A DNA stretch of 44,300 nucleotides from Streptosporangiaceae bacterium (GTDB taxonomy: Bacteria; Actinomycetota; Actinomycetes; Streptosporangiales; Streptosporangiaceae): assembly GCA_025934375.1 (NCBI GenBank), contig JAICYD010000052.1, positions 1 to 44,300 of the forward strand, read 5' to 3'. The position numbers and the translations under genes were made by a program. Below are positions 8,080 to 14,947 of this stretch, piece by piece; within the stretch, counting starts at the first letter, position 1, and each line of letters starts with the position of its first letter. The notes beneath the pieces were generated by a model, which did no database searches, was not told the origin of the DNA, and worked only from the letters and a program-made list of their open reading frames with translations.

Positions 8080-8343
8080 CTACTCGCCGGCTGCAGCACC
8101 CGCCGACCCGGGATCGGCCTTCCGTGGCCGCCCGCCCTTGCGCGCTCGGCGCTCGGCGAGCTCACGGTCCGCTTCCGCCAGGTCAGCCCGGTCGGCTTCA
8201 TCGCCGTGCTGCTCGATCTGCCGCCGCATGTGGGCCAGCAGGTCGGCGGTCCGGTCGATGCCGAGCCGCTCGCACACCCGGCCATAGGCCCGCCACATCG
8301 CGCGCGGCACCCGTATTGGCGTGGTCGGCGTCCGGTCGGCCAT
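8080..8343 (-). CDS. Small RHH-like DNA-binding protein of the prim-pol element
   Basis: The 87-residue protein starts TPTTPIRVPRAMWRAYGR, a beta strand plus helix as in ribbon-helix-helix proteins, and continues CERLGIDRTADLLAHM (second helix). A charged helix (DLAEADRELAERRARK) and a basic GGRPRK tail follow. GGGAGAGG lies just upstream of its ATG. It is transcribed towards the prim-pol gene, 38 bp away tail to tail. Small proteins of this type often sit beside prim-pol genes on actinobacterial elements. The matching operator pair upstream suggests autoregulation or a role like a copy-control protein. The fold is inferred from sequence pattern only. Confidence 0.75.
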   Translation of the reverse strand: MADRTPTTPIRVPRAMWRAYGRVCERLGIDRTADLLAHMRRQIEQHGDEADRADLAEADRELAERRARKGGRPRKADPGSAGAAAGE

Positions 8344-8396
8344 GCGTTCCTCTCCCGCGATCAGCTACGCCGACGATCGTACGCCCAAAACCAGTT

Positions 8397-8444
8397 GTGT
8401 AGCTACACCGTTTCCGGCTAAATTACTTGGTAGCTACACAGTTT
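8397..8444 (-). promoter_or_regulatory. Paired TAGCTACAC operators upstream of the RHH-like gene
   Basis: TAGCTACACCGTTT (8400-8413) and TAGCTACACAGTTT (8431-8444) are 13 of 14 identical direct repeats spaced 31 bp, about three helical turns. The first is centred on the 12-bp palindrome GTGTAGCTACAC (8397-8408), the second on GTAGCTAC (8430-8437). The sequence between is AT-rich (TAAATTACTT). They lie 54-101 bp upstream of the start at 8343, where a promoter would be. The likely ligand is the adjacent RHH-like protein. Confidence 0.6.
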
Positions 8445-8570
8445 AAGACAGGCGCGGGTCACAGCCACCCGGCACGGCGGCGACGACCCTTGACCTCAAT
8501 CGGCACCGGCAATTGGAGGCCAGGATGACGGCAGCCGAAGCCAGCGGCACGCACAGCCAGCCCTTGTCAG

Positions 8571-9386
8571 TGCGCGAGCGGCCATGGCGGCAGCGGCCGG
8601 TACCTGTTCACGGGACCAGACGGCGGTCACCCGCGGCGGAGCAACTACGCCCGGCGAATCTTCCGCCCCGCATGCGATGGCCGGCACGAACCGGTGGGCG
8701 GGACTCCCGGCAAGCTGGTCATCGTGGACGGCGCCAACTGGCCAGGCCGACCCGTCGCGAGCTGGCCACCAGCCATCACTGGCACTGCCTTCGAGCCATC
8801 GACAGGAAGGGGCAACCCGAAGCTCATCAACGGGAACGCTGACAGCGGGAGTACTGTCACCGGACGCTGCCCGGCCTGCGGACGCTCGGTCAGGTGGCGC
8901 GCGGACGGCGGACTGGCCGCGCACAGGGTAAAGGACGCCCAGTGCCCAGGCAGCGGGAAGCCGCCCGCTGAAGACCCGGCACTGGCCGCGTGGCTGCCGG
9001 TCAAGGCGGGGCTGACGGCGCACGGCTTCCGGCACAGTCACAAGACCTGGATGGTCGAGGACGGCGTCCCGGAGATCCTGGCCGAGCTCCGCCTCGGTCA
9101 CGAGGTGCCGGGCATGCGCGGCCTCTACTCGCACGTATCGGAACGGATGCGGCAAGACCTGAAGGACGCCCTGCAGGCGCGCTGGGATGAGTCCCTCAAG
9201 GAGCGGGCAGGGCTCGCGCCGCGCTCCCTAGTGCCAACGCTCGACCGGCTACTGGCACCTCTCCGGGGGACATCCCTGGGAGGCGGCGAAACCTCGCCTC
9301 CCAAATTTCTCCCACCGATGGTTCGGGTACCATCTCACGGGTTGCCTGAGGCGATCAAAACAGCCTCTGACCTCGAATTTTCTTCG
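8571..9386 (+). pseudogene. Tyrosine integrase, C-terminal remnant next to tRNA-Ala
   Basis: From about 8583 the frame reads GRYLFTGPDGGHPRRSNYARR, the region typical of the middle of actinobacterial phage-type integrases. A cysteine pair (CPACGRSVRW) follows, then TAHGFRHSHKTWMVEDG (HxxR box), LRLGHEVPGMRGLYSHV (second His and the catalytic Tyr) and a helical end. An in-frame stop at 8526 and the absence of the SAM-like N-terminal domain and of the first catalytic Arg box show that the gene is truncated. The frame has no stop before 9719 and reads through the tRNA gene (DLRGFEPLTPSMRTRC is the tRNA translated), so the native stop is lost. It marks the end of a degenerate integrative element. 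Confidence 0.8.
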
Positions 9387-9387
9387 G

Positions 9388-9461
9388 TGGACCTGAGGGG
9401 ATTTGAACCCCTGACCCCCTCGATGCGAACGAGGTGCGCTACCGGACTGCGCTACAGGCCC
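9388..9461 (-). tRNA. tRNA-Ala (anticodon CGC)
   Basis: The minus strand folds into a full cloverleaf: acceptor GGGCCTG/CAGGTCC (one G-T pair), D arm GCGC...GCGC, anticodon arm CCTCG-TTCGCAT-CGAGG with anticodon CGC reading GCG codons, T arm AGGGG-TTCAAAT-CCCCT, discriminator A. CCA is not encoded (ACCG follows). The 3' end faces the integrase remnant, the usual geometry for integration into the 3' half of a tRNA gene; the att core would be within about 9386-9430. Confidence 0.95.
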
Positions 9462-9567
9462 GTCAGACCGCAGGGGCCTGGGACGCAGTTAGCCTATCAG
9501 GCTGGCGAACATGCTCGGTGCGGTTTTCCGCCCGGCCCCCGGCATTTGGGCGGGGGACGCGACCGGC

Positions 9568-10035
9568 CTACACTTCGTGGCCGAGGCTTCTCAGCTGCTC
9601 GGCGTACTGGGCGTCCGGGGAACCCTCGTCGGTCGGGGCGGAGATGCTGTGCGCGTAGTCGCTGTCCATGTACTCCTTCAGCGCGAGCACCTTCCCGGTG
9701 TCGGAGTCGACCTCAATGAACCAGGCGTAGTAGTTCTCATACACGTTGCCGTTGCGCAGCGCCCCCCGCGCGATCGTCTCGGCGGCGACCGTGTTGCCCT
9801 CGGCGATCATCCGGAGAACCTCGACCTTCGGGTCGCCGGCCTCGAACAGGCCCTCCCGCACTGGCTGCAGGAAGTCATCGATGATGGCCCGGCCGCGCTG
9901 GGACGGGAACCCGTTGGCGACGTCATTGACGGTCCACGTCGAGTCCTCGGTAAAGCACTCGGCGATCTTCTCGAACTCCCCGGTGCTCAGCGTGTCGAAG
10001 AACCGCCGCACCACGTCTTTGGGATCCTGGGGCAT
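9568..10035 (-). CDS. SnoaL/limonene-epoxide-hydrolase-like small protein
   Basis: The preferred start is the ATG at 10035 with AGGAG about 10 bases upstream; the open frame further upstream is not conserved-looking. The 155-residue product begins DPKDVVRRFFDTLSTGEFEKIAECFTEDSTW, the alpha-helix plus cone-barrel entry of the NTF2-like SnoaL superfamily. It continues with GRAIIDDFLQPV, then VAAETIARGAL and YENYYAWFIEVDSDTGKV, and finally LKEYMDSDYA. This fold binds small hydrophobic ligands and includes ketosteroid isomerases and epoxide hydrolases. The ligand here is unknown. It is divergently arranged with the FAD oxidoreductase at 10268, with which it may share a regulatory region of 232 bp. 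Confidence 0.82.
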   Translation of the reverse strand: MPQDPKDVVRRFFDTLSTGEFEKIAECFTEDSTWTVNDVANGFPSQRGRAIIDDFLQPVREGLFEAGDPKVEVLRMIAEGNTVAAETIARGALRNGNVYENYYAWFIEVDSDTGKVLALKEYMDSDYAHSISAPTDEGSPDAQYAEQLRSLGHEV

Positions 10036-10267
10036 CCTTGCCGCTCCTTCCGGAGGCTTGCAGCCAGCGCCTTGATGCTCCCATGCGCGCCATCCCTTGA
10101 GAACCGTGCGCGACGCGTGAAAACAGGCGCCCCGGTACGGGCGCGAGCCCAAACAGCGCGCTGGGGACAGCGGGCATACCCCGAGGCAGGCCTAGTGGCA
10201 GCACGATTACGGGCGGGCAGCCGGGTACGTAGTGTTCGTGGTGGCGCAGCAAGGAAGGAGTGCGCAG

Positions 10268-11683
10268 GTGGCAGGCGAATACGACGCGGTCGTGGTCGGC
10301 TCGGGGCCGAACGGGCTGATCGGTGCCATCATGCTCGCCGAGGCGGGGCGGCGGGTCCTGCTGCTGGAGGGCGCGCCGGAGTTCGGCGGCGGCCTGCGCA
10401 GCGAGGCGCTGACCCTGGACGGCTTCACCCACGACGTCTGCGCCACCGTGTTGCCGATGGTGGGCGCCTCGGCGGCCTTCCGCGGCCTTGACCTGCCGGT
10501 CGAGCTGGCCTTCCCGGAGGTTCAGGCCGCGCACCCGCTGGACGGGCAGGACGCGGTGCTAGTGCACCGGGACATCGCGCAGACCGCCGTCGGCCTGGGG
10601 TCGCGTGGTGACGCGCTCGCCTGGCGGGAGACCGTGGGCGCGACCGCGCGTGGCGATTTCCGGCTCGTCGACTCGCTGCTGTCCCCGCTTTCGGTGCCGC
10701 GCGCGCCGCTGCGCATGGCCAGGTACGGCGCGCTCGGCTTGCTGCCGGCGACCACGCTGGCGCGGACGGTCTTTCGCGGTGAGCGAGCCCGGGCGGCCCT
10801 AGCCGGGATGTCCGCGCACGCGATGCTGGACCTGCGCACCCCGATCACCGGCGCCTACGGGCTGCTGCTGGCGGGGCTGGCGCATCAGGTGGGCTGGCCG
10901 CTCGTTCGCGGGGGTTCCCAGGAGCTGGCCAACGCGCTGATCGCCCGGCTTCGTTGCGCTGGCGGAGAGGCAGTTTCCGGGCACTACGTGCGGTCACTCG
11001 CGGACCTCCCCCCGGTGCCGACCGTGCTCCTCGACATGACCCCGAGGCAGGTACTCGCTGTGTGCGGGGACCGGATGCCGGCCCGCTACGCGCGGCGCCT
11101 AGGCGCCTACCGTTACGGGCCGGGGGTGTTCAAGCTGGACTGGGCGCTAACGGGGCCGGTGCCGTGGAAGGACCCGCAGGTCGGCCGGGCAGCGACCGTG
11201 CACGTGGGCGGGACCCTGGCGGAGATCGCCGCCGGGGAGGCCGCGGTGGCCGCCGGGCGGCATCCGGAGCGACCGTACGTGCTGGTCGTCCAGCCCTGCG
11301 TCGCCGACCCGAGCCGCGCGCCGGACGGGCGGCACGTGCTGTGGGCCTACTGTCACGTGCCGAATGGGTCCACGGTGGACATGACGAGCGCGATCGAGAA
11401 CCAGATCGAGCGGTTCGCGCCGGGCTTCCGCGACCTGATCCTGGCGCGGCACACCATGGACACGGTCGCGTACGAGAAACACAACCCGAACCTGGTAGGC
11501 GGCGATATCGGCGGCGGGTCGGCCGCGTTGTCGCAGTTCCTGCGGCGGCCACGGTACTCGCTGACGCCCTGGCGGACACCGCTGCCTGGCGTCTACCTCT
11601 GCTCGGCGGCGACCCCGCCGGGCGCCGCGGTCCACGGCATGGGCGGCTATCACGCGGCGAAGCTGGCGCTCGCGCGGGACTAG
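10268..11683 (+). CDS. FAD-dependent oxidoreductase, phytoene-dehydrogenase-like
   Basis: The GTG at 10268 (MAGEYDAVVVGSGPNGLIG) is chosen because AAGGAAGGAG lies just upstream; a longer frame begins at 10232. The 471-residue protein has a dinucleotide-binding motif GSGPNG at residues 11-16, the following LLLEGAPEFGGGLRSEAL typical of phytoene desaturase/CrtI-like flavoproteins, and the C-terminal FAD contact GVYLCSAATPPGAAVHGMGG. Family members oxidise or isomerise lipophilic substrates such as carotenoids. No carotenoid genes are near, so the substrate is unknown. The 3' end is 9 bp from the convergent anti-sigma-like gene. Confidence 0.88.
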   Translation: MAGEYDAVVVGSGPNGLIGAIMLAEAGRRVLLLEGAPEFGGGLRSEALTLDGFTHDVCATVLPMVGASAAFRGLDLPVELAFPEVQAAHPLDGQDAVLVHRDIAQTAVGLGSRGDALAWRETVGATARGDFRLVDSLLSPLSVPRAPLRMARYGALGLLPATTLARTVFRGERARAALAGMSAHAMLDLRTPITGAYGLLLAGLAHQVGWPLVRGGSQELANALIARLRCAGGEAVSGHYVRSLADLPPVPTVLLDMTPRQVLAVCGDRMPARYARRLGAYRYGPGVFKLDWALTGPVPWKDPQVGRAATVHVGGTLAEIAAGEAAVAAGRHPERPYVLVVQPCVADPSRAPDGRHVLWAYCHVPNGSTVDMTSAIENQIERFAPGFRDLILARHTMDTVAYEKHNPNLVGGDIGGGSAALSQFLRRPRYSLTPWRTPLPGVYLCSAATPPGAAVHGMGGYHAAKLALARD

Positions 11684-11692
11684 GGCAGGCGC

Positions 11693-12229
11693 CTACGACC
11701 TTGGCGTGGCGCTGGGCCAGGTGCTGGCAGTGAAGGTGGCAGACGGCCGTCCCGCAGTAGCCGTGGCCACCGGGGTCCGGGTGGCCGTGACCCCCGGGAC
11801 CCCGGTCGCTGAGGGGCGCGTCATGGTGGGGACCGGAGCGCGGGTGCCGGTCACCGGCGATGCGGTCGGGGTGCTGGCGGGCGTGGCGACAGGCGTCGCG
11901 GTAGGAGTGGGCACCGGGACGCGCTGATCCCGGCTGGGCGAGGGCGTGACGGTGGCCCGGGGCCGGGGCGCAACAAATGGCCTCGTAGCCGGGACGGAGT
12001 GACCGGGTGCGGCCGGCCGCTGGACCGGGGTGAGCGCCGGGCGCGCCAGGTGAGCCGCGCCGGCCGCTATCGCGGCAAGCACCGCCACTACGCACAGCCC
12101 GCCGCCGGCGGTCACGATCCGACGTCGCCAGCGCAGCTTCCGGCCGCGCGCGATGATCACGGTGACGTCCAGGCCCCCGGGCTCCTCGCTCGCTCGAAGC
12201 GCGCGCTGCAATGTGTCTATGTCGGTCAT
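11693..12229 (-). CDS. Single-pass membrane protein, likely partner of the ECF sigma factor
   Basis: The 178-residue protein has a short cytosolic N-terminus (MTDIDTLQRALRASEEPGGL), a basic RGRKLRWRRR stretch, one transmembrane helix (about residues 40-60) and an extracytoplasmic domain made almost entirely of Pro, Thr, Ala and Val repeats (TPTATPVATPASTPTASP). Its start overlaps the stop of the sigma gene (12226-12229, ATGA), so the two are coupled. This position and topology fit an anti-sigma or sigma-regulatory protein, although no zinc anti-sigma motif is visible. The Pro/Thr-rich part probably spans the cell wall. Confidence 0.75.
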   Translation of the reverse strand: MTDIDTLQRALRASEEPGGLDVTVIIARGRKLRWRRRIVTAGGGLCVVAVLAAIAAGAAHLARPALTPVQRPAAPGHSVPATRPFVAPRPRATVTPSPSRDQRVPVPTPTATPVATPASTPTASPVTGTRAPVPTMTRPSATGVPGVTATRTPVATATAGRPSATFTASTWPSATPRS

Positions 12230-12780
12230 CTCCGGTCACCTCCGACCGCTGGCATGCTGACGTCCTCCGCGCGGGCCGAGACCCGGAGCTTCGCGAGCGC
12301 GCGGGAACTGGTGCTCTTCACCGTCCCCGGTGAGATGCCAAGATCGCGGGCCACTGCATCCTCCGGCATGTCGAACAGGAACCGCATGACGATGATCGTT
12401 CGCTCCCGTAGCGTCAGGGTGGCTAGCGCACTGGTTAGCCACCGGCGCAGCGCGACCTCATCGGCGATGTCGGCCTCCGGGGCCGGCTCGGGCAGGTCAC
12501 CGGTCGCGTACTCCTTGAGGCGGCGGCGCCACTTGTCGGCCAGGTAGTTGACGAGCACTCGCCGGGCGTAGGCGAAGGCGTCCTCACGGCGCACCCGCCG
12601 CCAGGCGGCGTAGGTGCGAACCAGGGTCGCCTGCACCGCCTCTTCGGCGGTATCTCGGTCCCCGGTCAGCAGGTACGCGGCATTGCGAAGGCCGGCGCAG
12701 CTCGCCTGGGCGAACTCAGTGAACTCCGTGTCACCGTCAGCCAACGTAACCCTCTCTTGTCTGTTCCCCCGCTCGTGCAT
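12226..12780 (-). CDS. ECF RNA polymerase sigma factor, SigE family
   Basis: ATG at 12780 gives 184 residues; an upstream frame start at 12855 and a TTG at 12744 behind AGAGAGG are alternatives. Region 2 reads FAQASCAGLRNAAYLLTGDR, AEEAVQATLVRTYAAW and AYARRVLVNYLADKWRRR. Region 4 reads LTLRERTIIVMRFLFDMPED then ISPGTVKSTSSRALAKLR, the -35-recognition helix-turn-helix. The RLLLTGD-type region and short linker match the actinobacterial SigE-like ECF group. It drives transcription after a signal, presumably held by the coupled membrane protein. A Pro/Thr-rich exported protein is encoded divergently at 12885 and may belong to the regulon. Confidence 0.88.
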   Translation of the reverse strand: MHERGNRQERVTLADGDTEFTEFAQASCAGLRNAAYLLTGDRDTAEEAVQATLVRTYAAWRRVRREDAFAYARRVLVNYLADKWRRRLKEYATGDLPEPAPEADIADEVALRRWLTSALATLTLRERTIIVMRFLFDMPEDAVARDLGISPGTVKSTSSRALAKLRVSARAEDVSMPAVGGDRR

Positions 12781-12884
12781 ATACGGCCGAGCGCCTAGGA
12801 AGGTTGCGAACGCGACGGCGCAACTATCTCGCCGGCTGGCCGTATTTCCCGCCAACGAACCACAGCCTCATTCGGGAGAAGCAC

Positions 12885-13340
12885 ATGCAGTCAAGCAGCA
12901 GCCGGCCGCGGGTCAAGCGCGCCTGGGTGATCGCCGGCGTGACGGGGCTAGCGCTCCTTGGCGGCGGGACCGCCGCGATCGCAGCGACCGGGCAGCCTCA
13001 CGGCGCGCCCGCGGCGCCCACCGCCACGGCCACCCCAGTTCCCACGCGCACCCACACCGCCACGCCCATGCCCACCCCAGTCCCCACGCGCACCCACACC
13101 GCCACGCCCATGCCCACCGCCACGGCGACGCCAGCACCCGAGCCGTCGGCCGCCACCGAGCCGCCCGGTGACCCCGACGCGGGTAACGAGGATGACGCGA
13201 CGCCGGTTCCCGCGCCAACGCGCGTGGCTCCGGTACCGACGGCGTCGGCCAGGCCGGTCCCGGCGCCGACGGCGTCGGCCAGGCCGGTCCCGGCGCCGAC
13301 GGCGCGTCCCACGCCGCGGCCGACCGCGACTCGCCGGTAG
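12885..13340 (+). CDS. Exported Thr/Pro-repeat protein
   Basis: The ATG at 12885 has GGGAGA upstream; the longer frame from 12804 is not supported. Residues 1-33 are a basic start and hydrophobic segment (VKRAWVIAGVTGLALLGGGT), a signal peptide or anchor. The remainder is low complexity: a near-perfect repeat of VPTRTHTATPMPT, an acidic middle (GDPDAGNEDD) and a second repeat VPTASARPVPAPTASARPVP. No enzymatic domain is visible. It is divergent from the ECF sigma gene. Followed by a strong terminator at 13334-13376. Confidence 0.65.
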   Translation: MQSSSSRPRVKRAWVIAGVTGLALLGGGTAAIAATGQPHGAPAAPTATATPVPTRTHTATPMPTPVPTRTHTATPMPTATATPAPEPSAATEPPGDPDAGNEDDATPVPAPTRVAPVPTASARPVPAPTASARPVPAPTARPTPRPTATRR

Positions 13341-13376
13341 CGGCGTCCGGCGGGTGCCGCTACCGGCACCCGCCGG
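13334..13376 (+). terminator. GC-rich terminator with two mutually exclusive hairpins
   Basis: CCGGCGGGTGCC (13347-13358) pairs perfectly with GGCACCCGCCGG (13365-13376) around a 6-base loop, followed by TTTC. An overlapping alternative, CCGGTAGCGGC (13334-13344) with GCCGCTACCGG (13356-13366), includes the stop codon of the upstream gene. Only one of the two can form at a time. The downstream hairpin is the more stable and looks like the terminator of the gene ending at 13340. Confidence 0.65.
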
Positions 13377-13498
13377 TTTCATCGTCGGCGAGCTCGGCTA
13401 CTACATCCCCGCCTCCTGATCGGGCGCTCGCCACAATGACCTCAGGCGCCTACGGAGTTATCGTCGGGTTCGGGCGAGGTGGGAGGAGCGTAGCGACG

Positions 13499-14431
13499 AT
13501 GGCGGACATGGGCGAGGTTGGCGCGGGCGGCACGGCGGAATCGGGGCCGGTCGGCTTTGTGGGCGTCGGGAACATGGGCGGGCGGATGACCCGGCGGCTG
13601 ATAGCGGCCGGGCACGACGTGCTCGCCGTGGACGCGAGCGCGGCCCGCGTCGCCGAATGCGGGGCGCGGCCGGCCGGGTCGCTGGCCGAGCTGGCGGCGG
13701 AATGCGGCGTGATCATGCTGTCGCTGCCCGATAGCTCGGTGATCGAGCAGGTCATCCGGGGTGACGATGGCCTCGCGGCGGCGGCGCGGACCGGGCAGGT
13801 CATCGTGGATTTGTCCACTGCCGATCCGCAGTCCACGGTACGGCTGCACGACGACCTCGCCGCGCGGGGCGTGCAGTTCCTCGACGCGGGCATCTCGGGC
13901 GGCGCGGCCGCCGCCGATAAGGGCACCCTGACGCTGATGGTCGGCGGCGACGCGGGCGCCCTCGCGCGCGTGCGGCCGCTGCTGGACGCCTTCTCCGCGC
14001 ACGTGCACCACATGGGCGCCACCGGCGCGGGCCACGTCACGAAGGTCTTGAATAATTTCCTCAACGGAGTCACGCTCGCCGCGACGGCTGAGGTCATGGT
14101 CGCGGGGAAGAAGGCGGGCCTCGACCTGGCGCAGCTCTTGGAGGTCATCAATACCTCCAGCGGCGTTAGCTTCGCCTCGCTCAACCGGTTCCCGCGCATC
14201 ATCACCGGCGATTACCTCGAAGGCGGGCTGACCGGCAAGCTGATGGCCAAGGACGTGCGGCTCTACGTTGACCTGGTCGCCGGGCTTGGCATGCCAACGC
14301 TGGTCGGGCCGGGGACCCTCTCGGCGTTCGAGGTGTCCAACGCGCTCGGCTACGGCGACGTGATCAGCAACCGCGTGGTCGACGCCTTCGGCGACCTGGC
14401 CGGCGGCATCCGCGTCTCCGACGCGAAGTAG
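13499..14431 (+). CDS. NAD(P)-dependent 3-hydroxyisobutyrate-dehydrogenase-family oxidoreductase
   Basis: ATG at 13499 follows GGGAGGAG and gives 310 residues (MADMGEVGAGG...). The N-terminal Rossmann motif is VGFVGVGNMGGRM followed by GHDVLAVDAS. The family substrate loop DAGISGGAAAADKGTLTLMVGG and the catalytic-lysine helix GHVTKVLNNFLNG are both present, as is the later LMAKDVRLYVDLVAGLGMP. Members reduce or oxidise beta-hydroxyacids such as 3-hydroxyisobutyrate or tartronate semialdehyde. The precise substrate cannot be deduced. It stands alone between the sigma block and the L33/L31 pair. Confidence 0.88.
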   Translation: MADMGEVGAGGTAESGPVGFVGVGNMGGRMTRRLIAAGHDVLAVDASAARVAECGARPAGSLAELAAECGVIMLSLPDSSVIEQVIRGDDGLAAAARTGQVIVDLSTADPQSTVRLHDDLAARGVQFLDAGISGGAAAADKGTLTLMVGGDAGALARVRPLLDAFSAHVHHMGATGAGHVTKVLNNFLNGVTLAATAEVMVAGKKAGLDLAQLLEVINTSSGVSFASLNRFPRIITGDYLEGGLTGKLMAKDVRLYVDLVAGLGMPTLVGPGTLSAFEVSNALGYGDVISNRVVDAFGDLAGGIRVSDAK

Positions 14432-14479
14432 CGGCGGATTTATCGCGGCTCGGGGACGCGGCGCAGGACAGCTGTCGGG

Positions 14480-14492
14480 AATGATTTTCATT
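14480..14492 (+). promoter_or_regulatory. Zur-like box upstream of L33/L31B
   Basis: AATGATTTTCATT is a perfect inverted repeat AATGA-N3-TCATT, matching the core of actinobacterial Zur sites (consensus close to TGAAAATGATTTTCA). It is 20 bp upstream of the L33 start, where it would block transcription when zinc is plentiful. The downstream pair of cysteine-free ribosomal proteins is the standard Zur target. Confidence 0.75.
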
Positions 14493-14512
14493 AGCGCGGT
14501 GTTGTGGCGGGC

Positions 14513-14677
14513 ATGAGTCGCAGCACACTTCGCCCCGTCATCAAGCTCAGGTCGGTGGCCGGGACTGGATACACGTACGTGACCAGGAAGAGCCGACGAA
14601 ACGACCCTGACCGCCTCGTCGTGCGCAAGTACGACCCGGTGTTCCGCCAGCACGTTGAGTTCCGAGAGGAGCGGTAA
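14513..14677 (+). CDS. rpmG: 50S ribosomal protein L33, zinc-free (C-minus) paralogue
   Basis: A 54-residue protein, MSRSTLRPVIKLRSVAGTGY..., with the L33 signature YVTRKSRRNDPDRLVVRKYD and the C-terminal HVEFREER. It has no cysteine, so it lacks the CxxC zinc knuckles of the primary L33. In actinobacteria such paralogues replace the zinc form during zinc starvation. It is followed after three bases by L31B; its end (GAGAGGAGCGG) supplies the Shine-Dalgarno for L31B, so the two are co-transcribed and probably coupled. Confidence 0.93.
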   Translation: MSRSTLRPVIKLRSVAGTGYTYVTRKSRRNDPDRLVVRKYDPVFRQHVEFREER

Positions 14678-14680
14678 GAA

Positions 14681-14938
14681 ATGCAGCAGTCGATCCACCC
14701 GGATTACCATCCGGTCGTCTTCCGCGACCGCGCGGCGAACTTCGCGTTCCTCACCAGGTCGACCGCCACCAGCGGGCGCACCATTGAGTGGGAGGACGGC
14801 AACACCTACCCCGTCGTCGACGTGGAGACCTCGTCGGCGAGCCACCCGTTCTACACCGGGCAGGCACGCGTCCTGGATACCGCCGGGCGGGTAGAGCAGT
14901 TCCGCCGCAGGTACGGGAGCAAGGCCAAGGGCGCCTGA
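14681..14938 (+). CDS. rpmE2: 50S ribosomal protein L31 type B (zinc-free)
   Basis: 85 residues starting MQQSIHPDYHPVVFRDRAAN, with the type B insertion YPVVDVETSSASHPFYTGQ and the RVEQFRRRYG end. There are no cysteines, unlike the zinc-binding L31. It lies 3 bp after the zinc-free L33 under the same Zur-like box, the classic zinc-sparing ribosome remodelling unit. Other members often linked to it (S14, S18, L28, a COG0523 protein) are absent from this locus. Confidence 0.95.
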   Translation: MQQSIHPDYHPVVFRDRAANFAFLTRSTATSGRTIEWEDGNTYPVVDVETSSASHPFYTGQARVLDTAGRVEQFRRRYGSKAKGA

Positions 14939-14947
14939 CCGAGGGGT

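Noticed and set aside
13442..14845. Minus-strand ORF of 467 residues
   Set aside because: It is antisense to the dehydrogenase, L33 and L31B genes, all clearly coding on plus.
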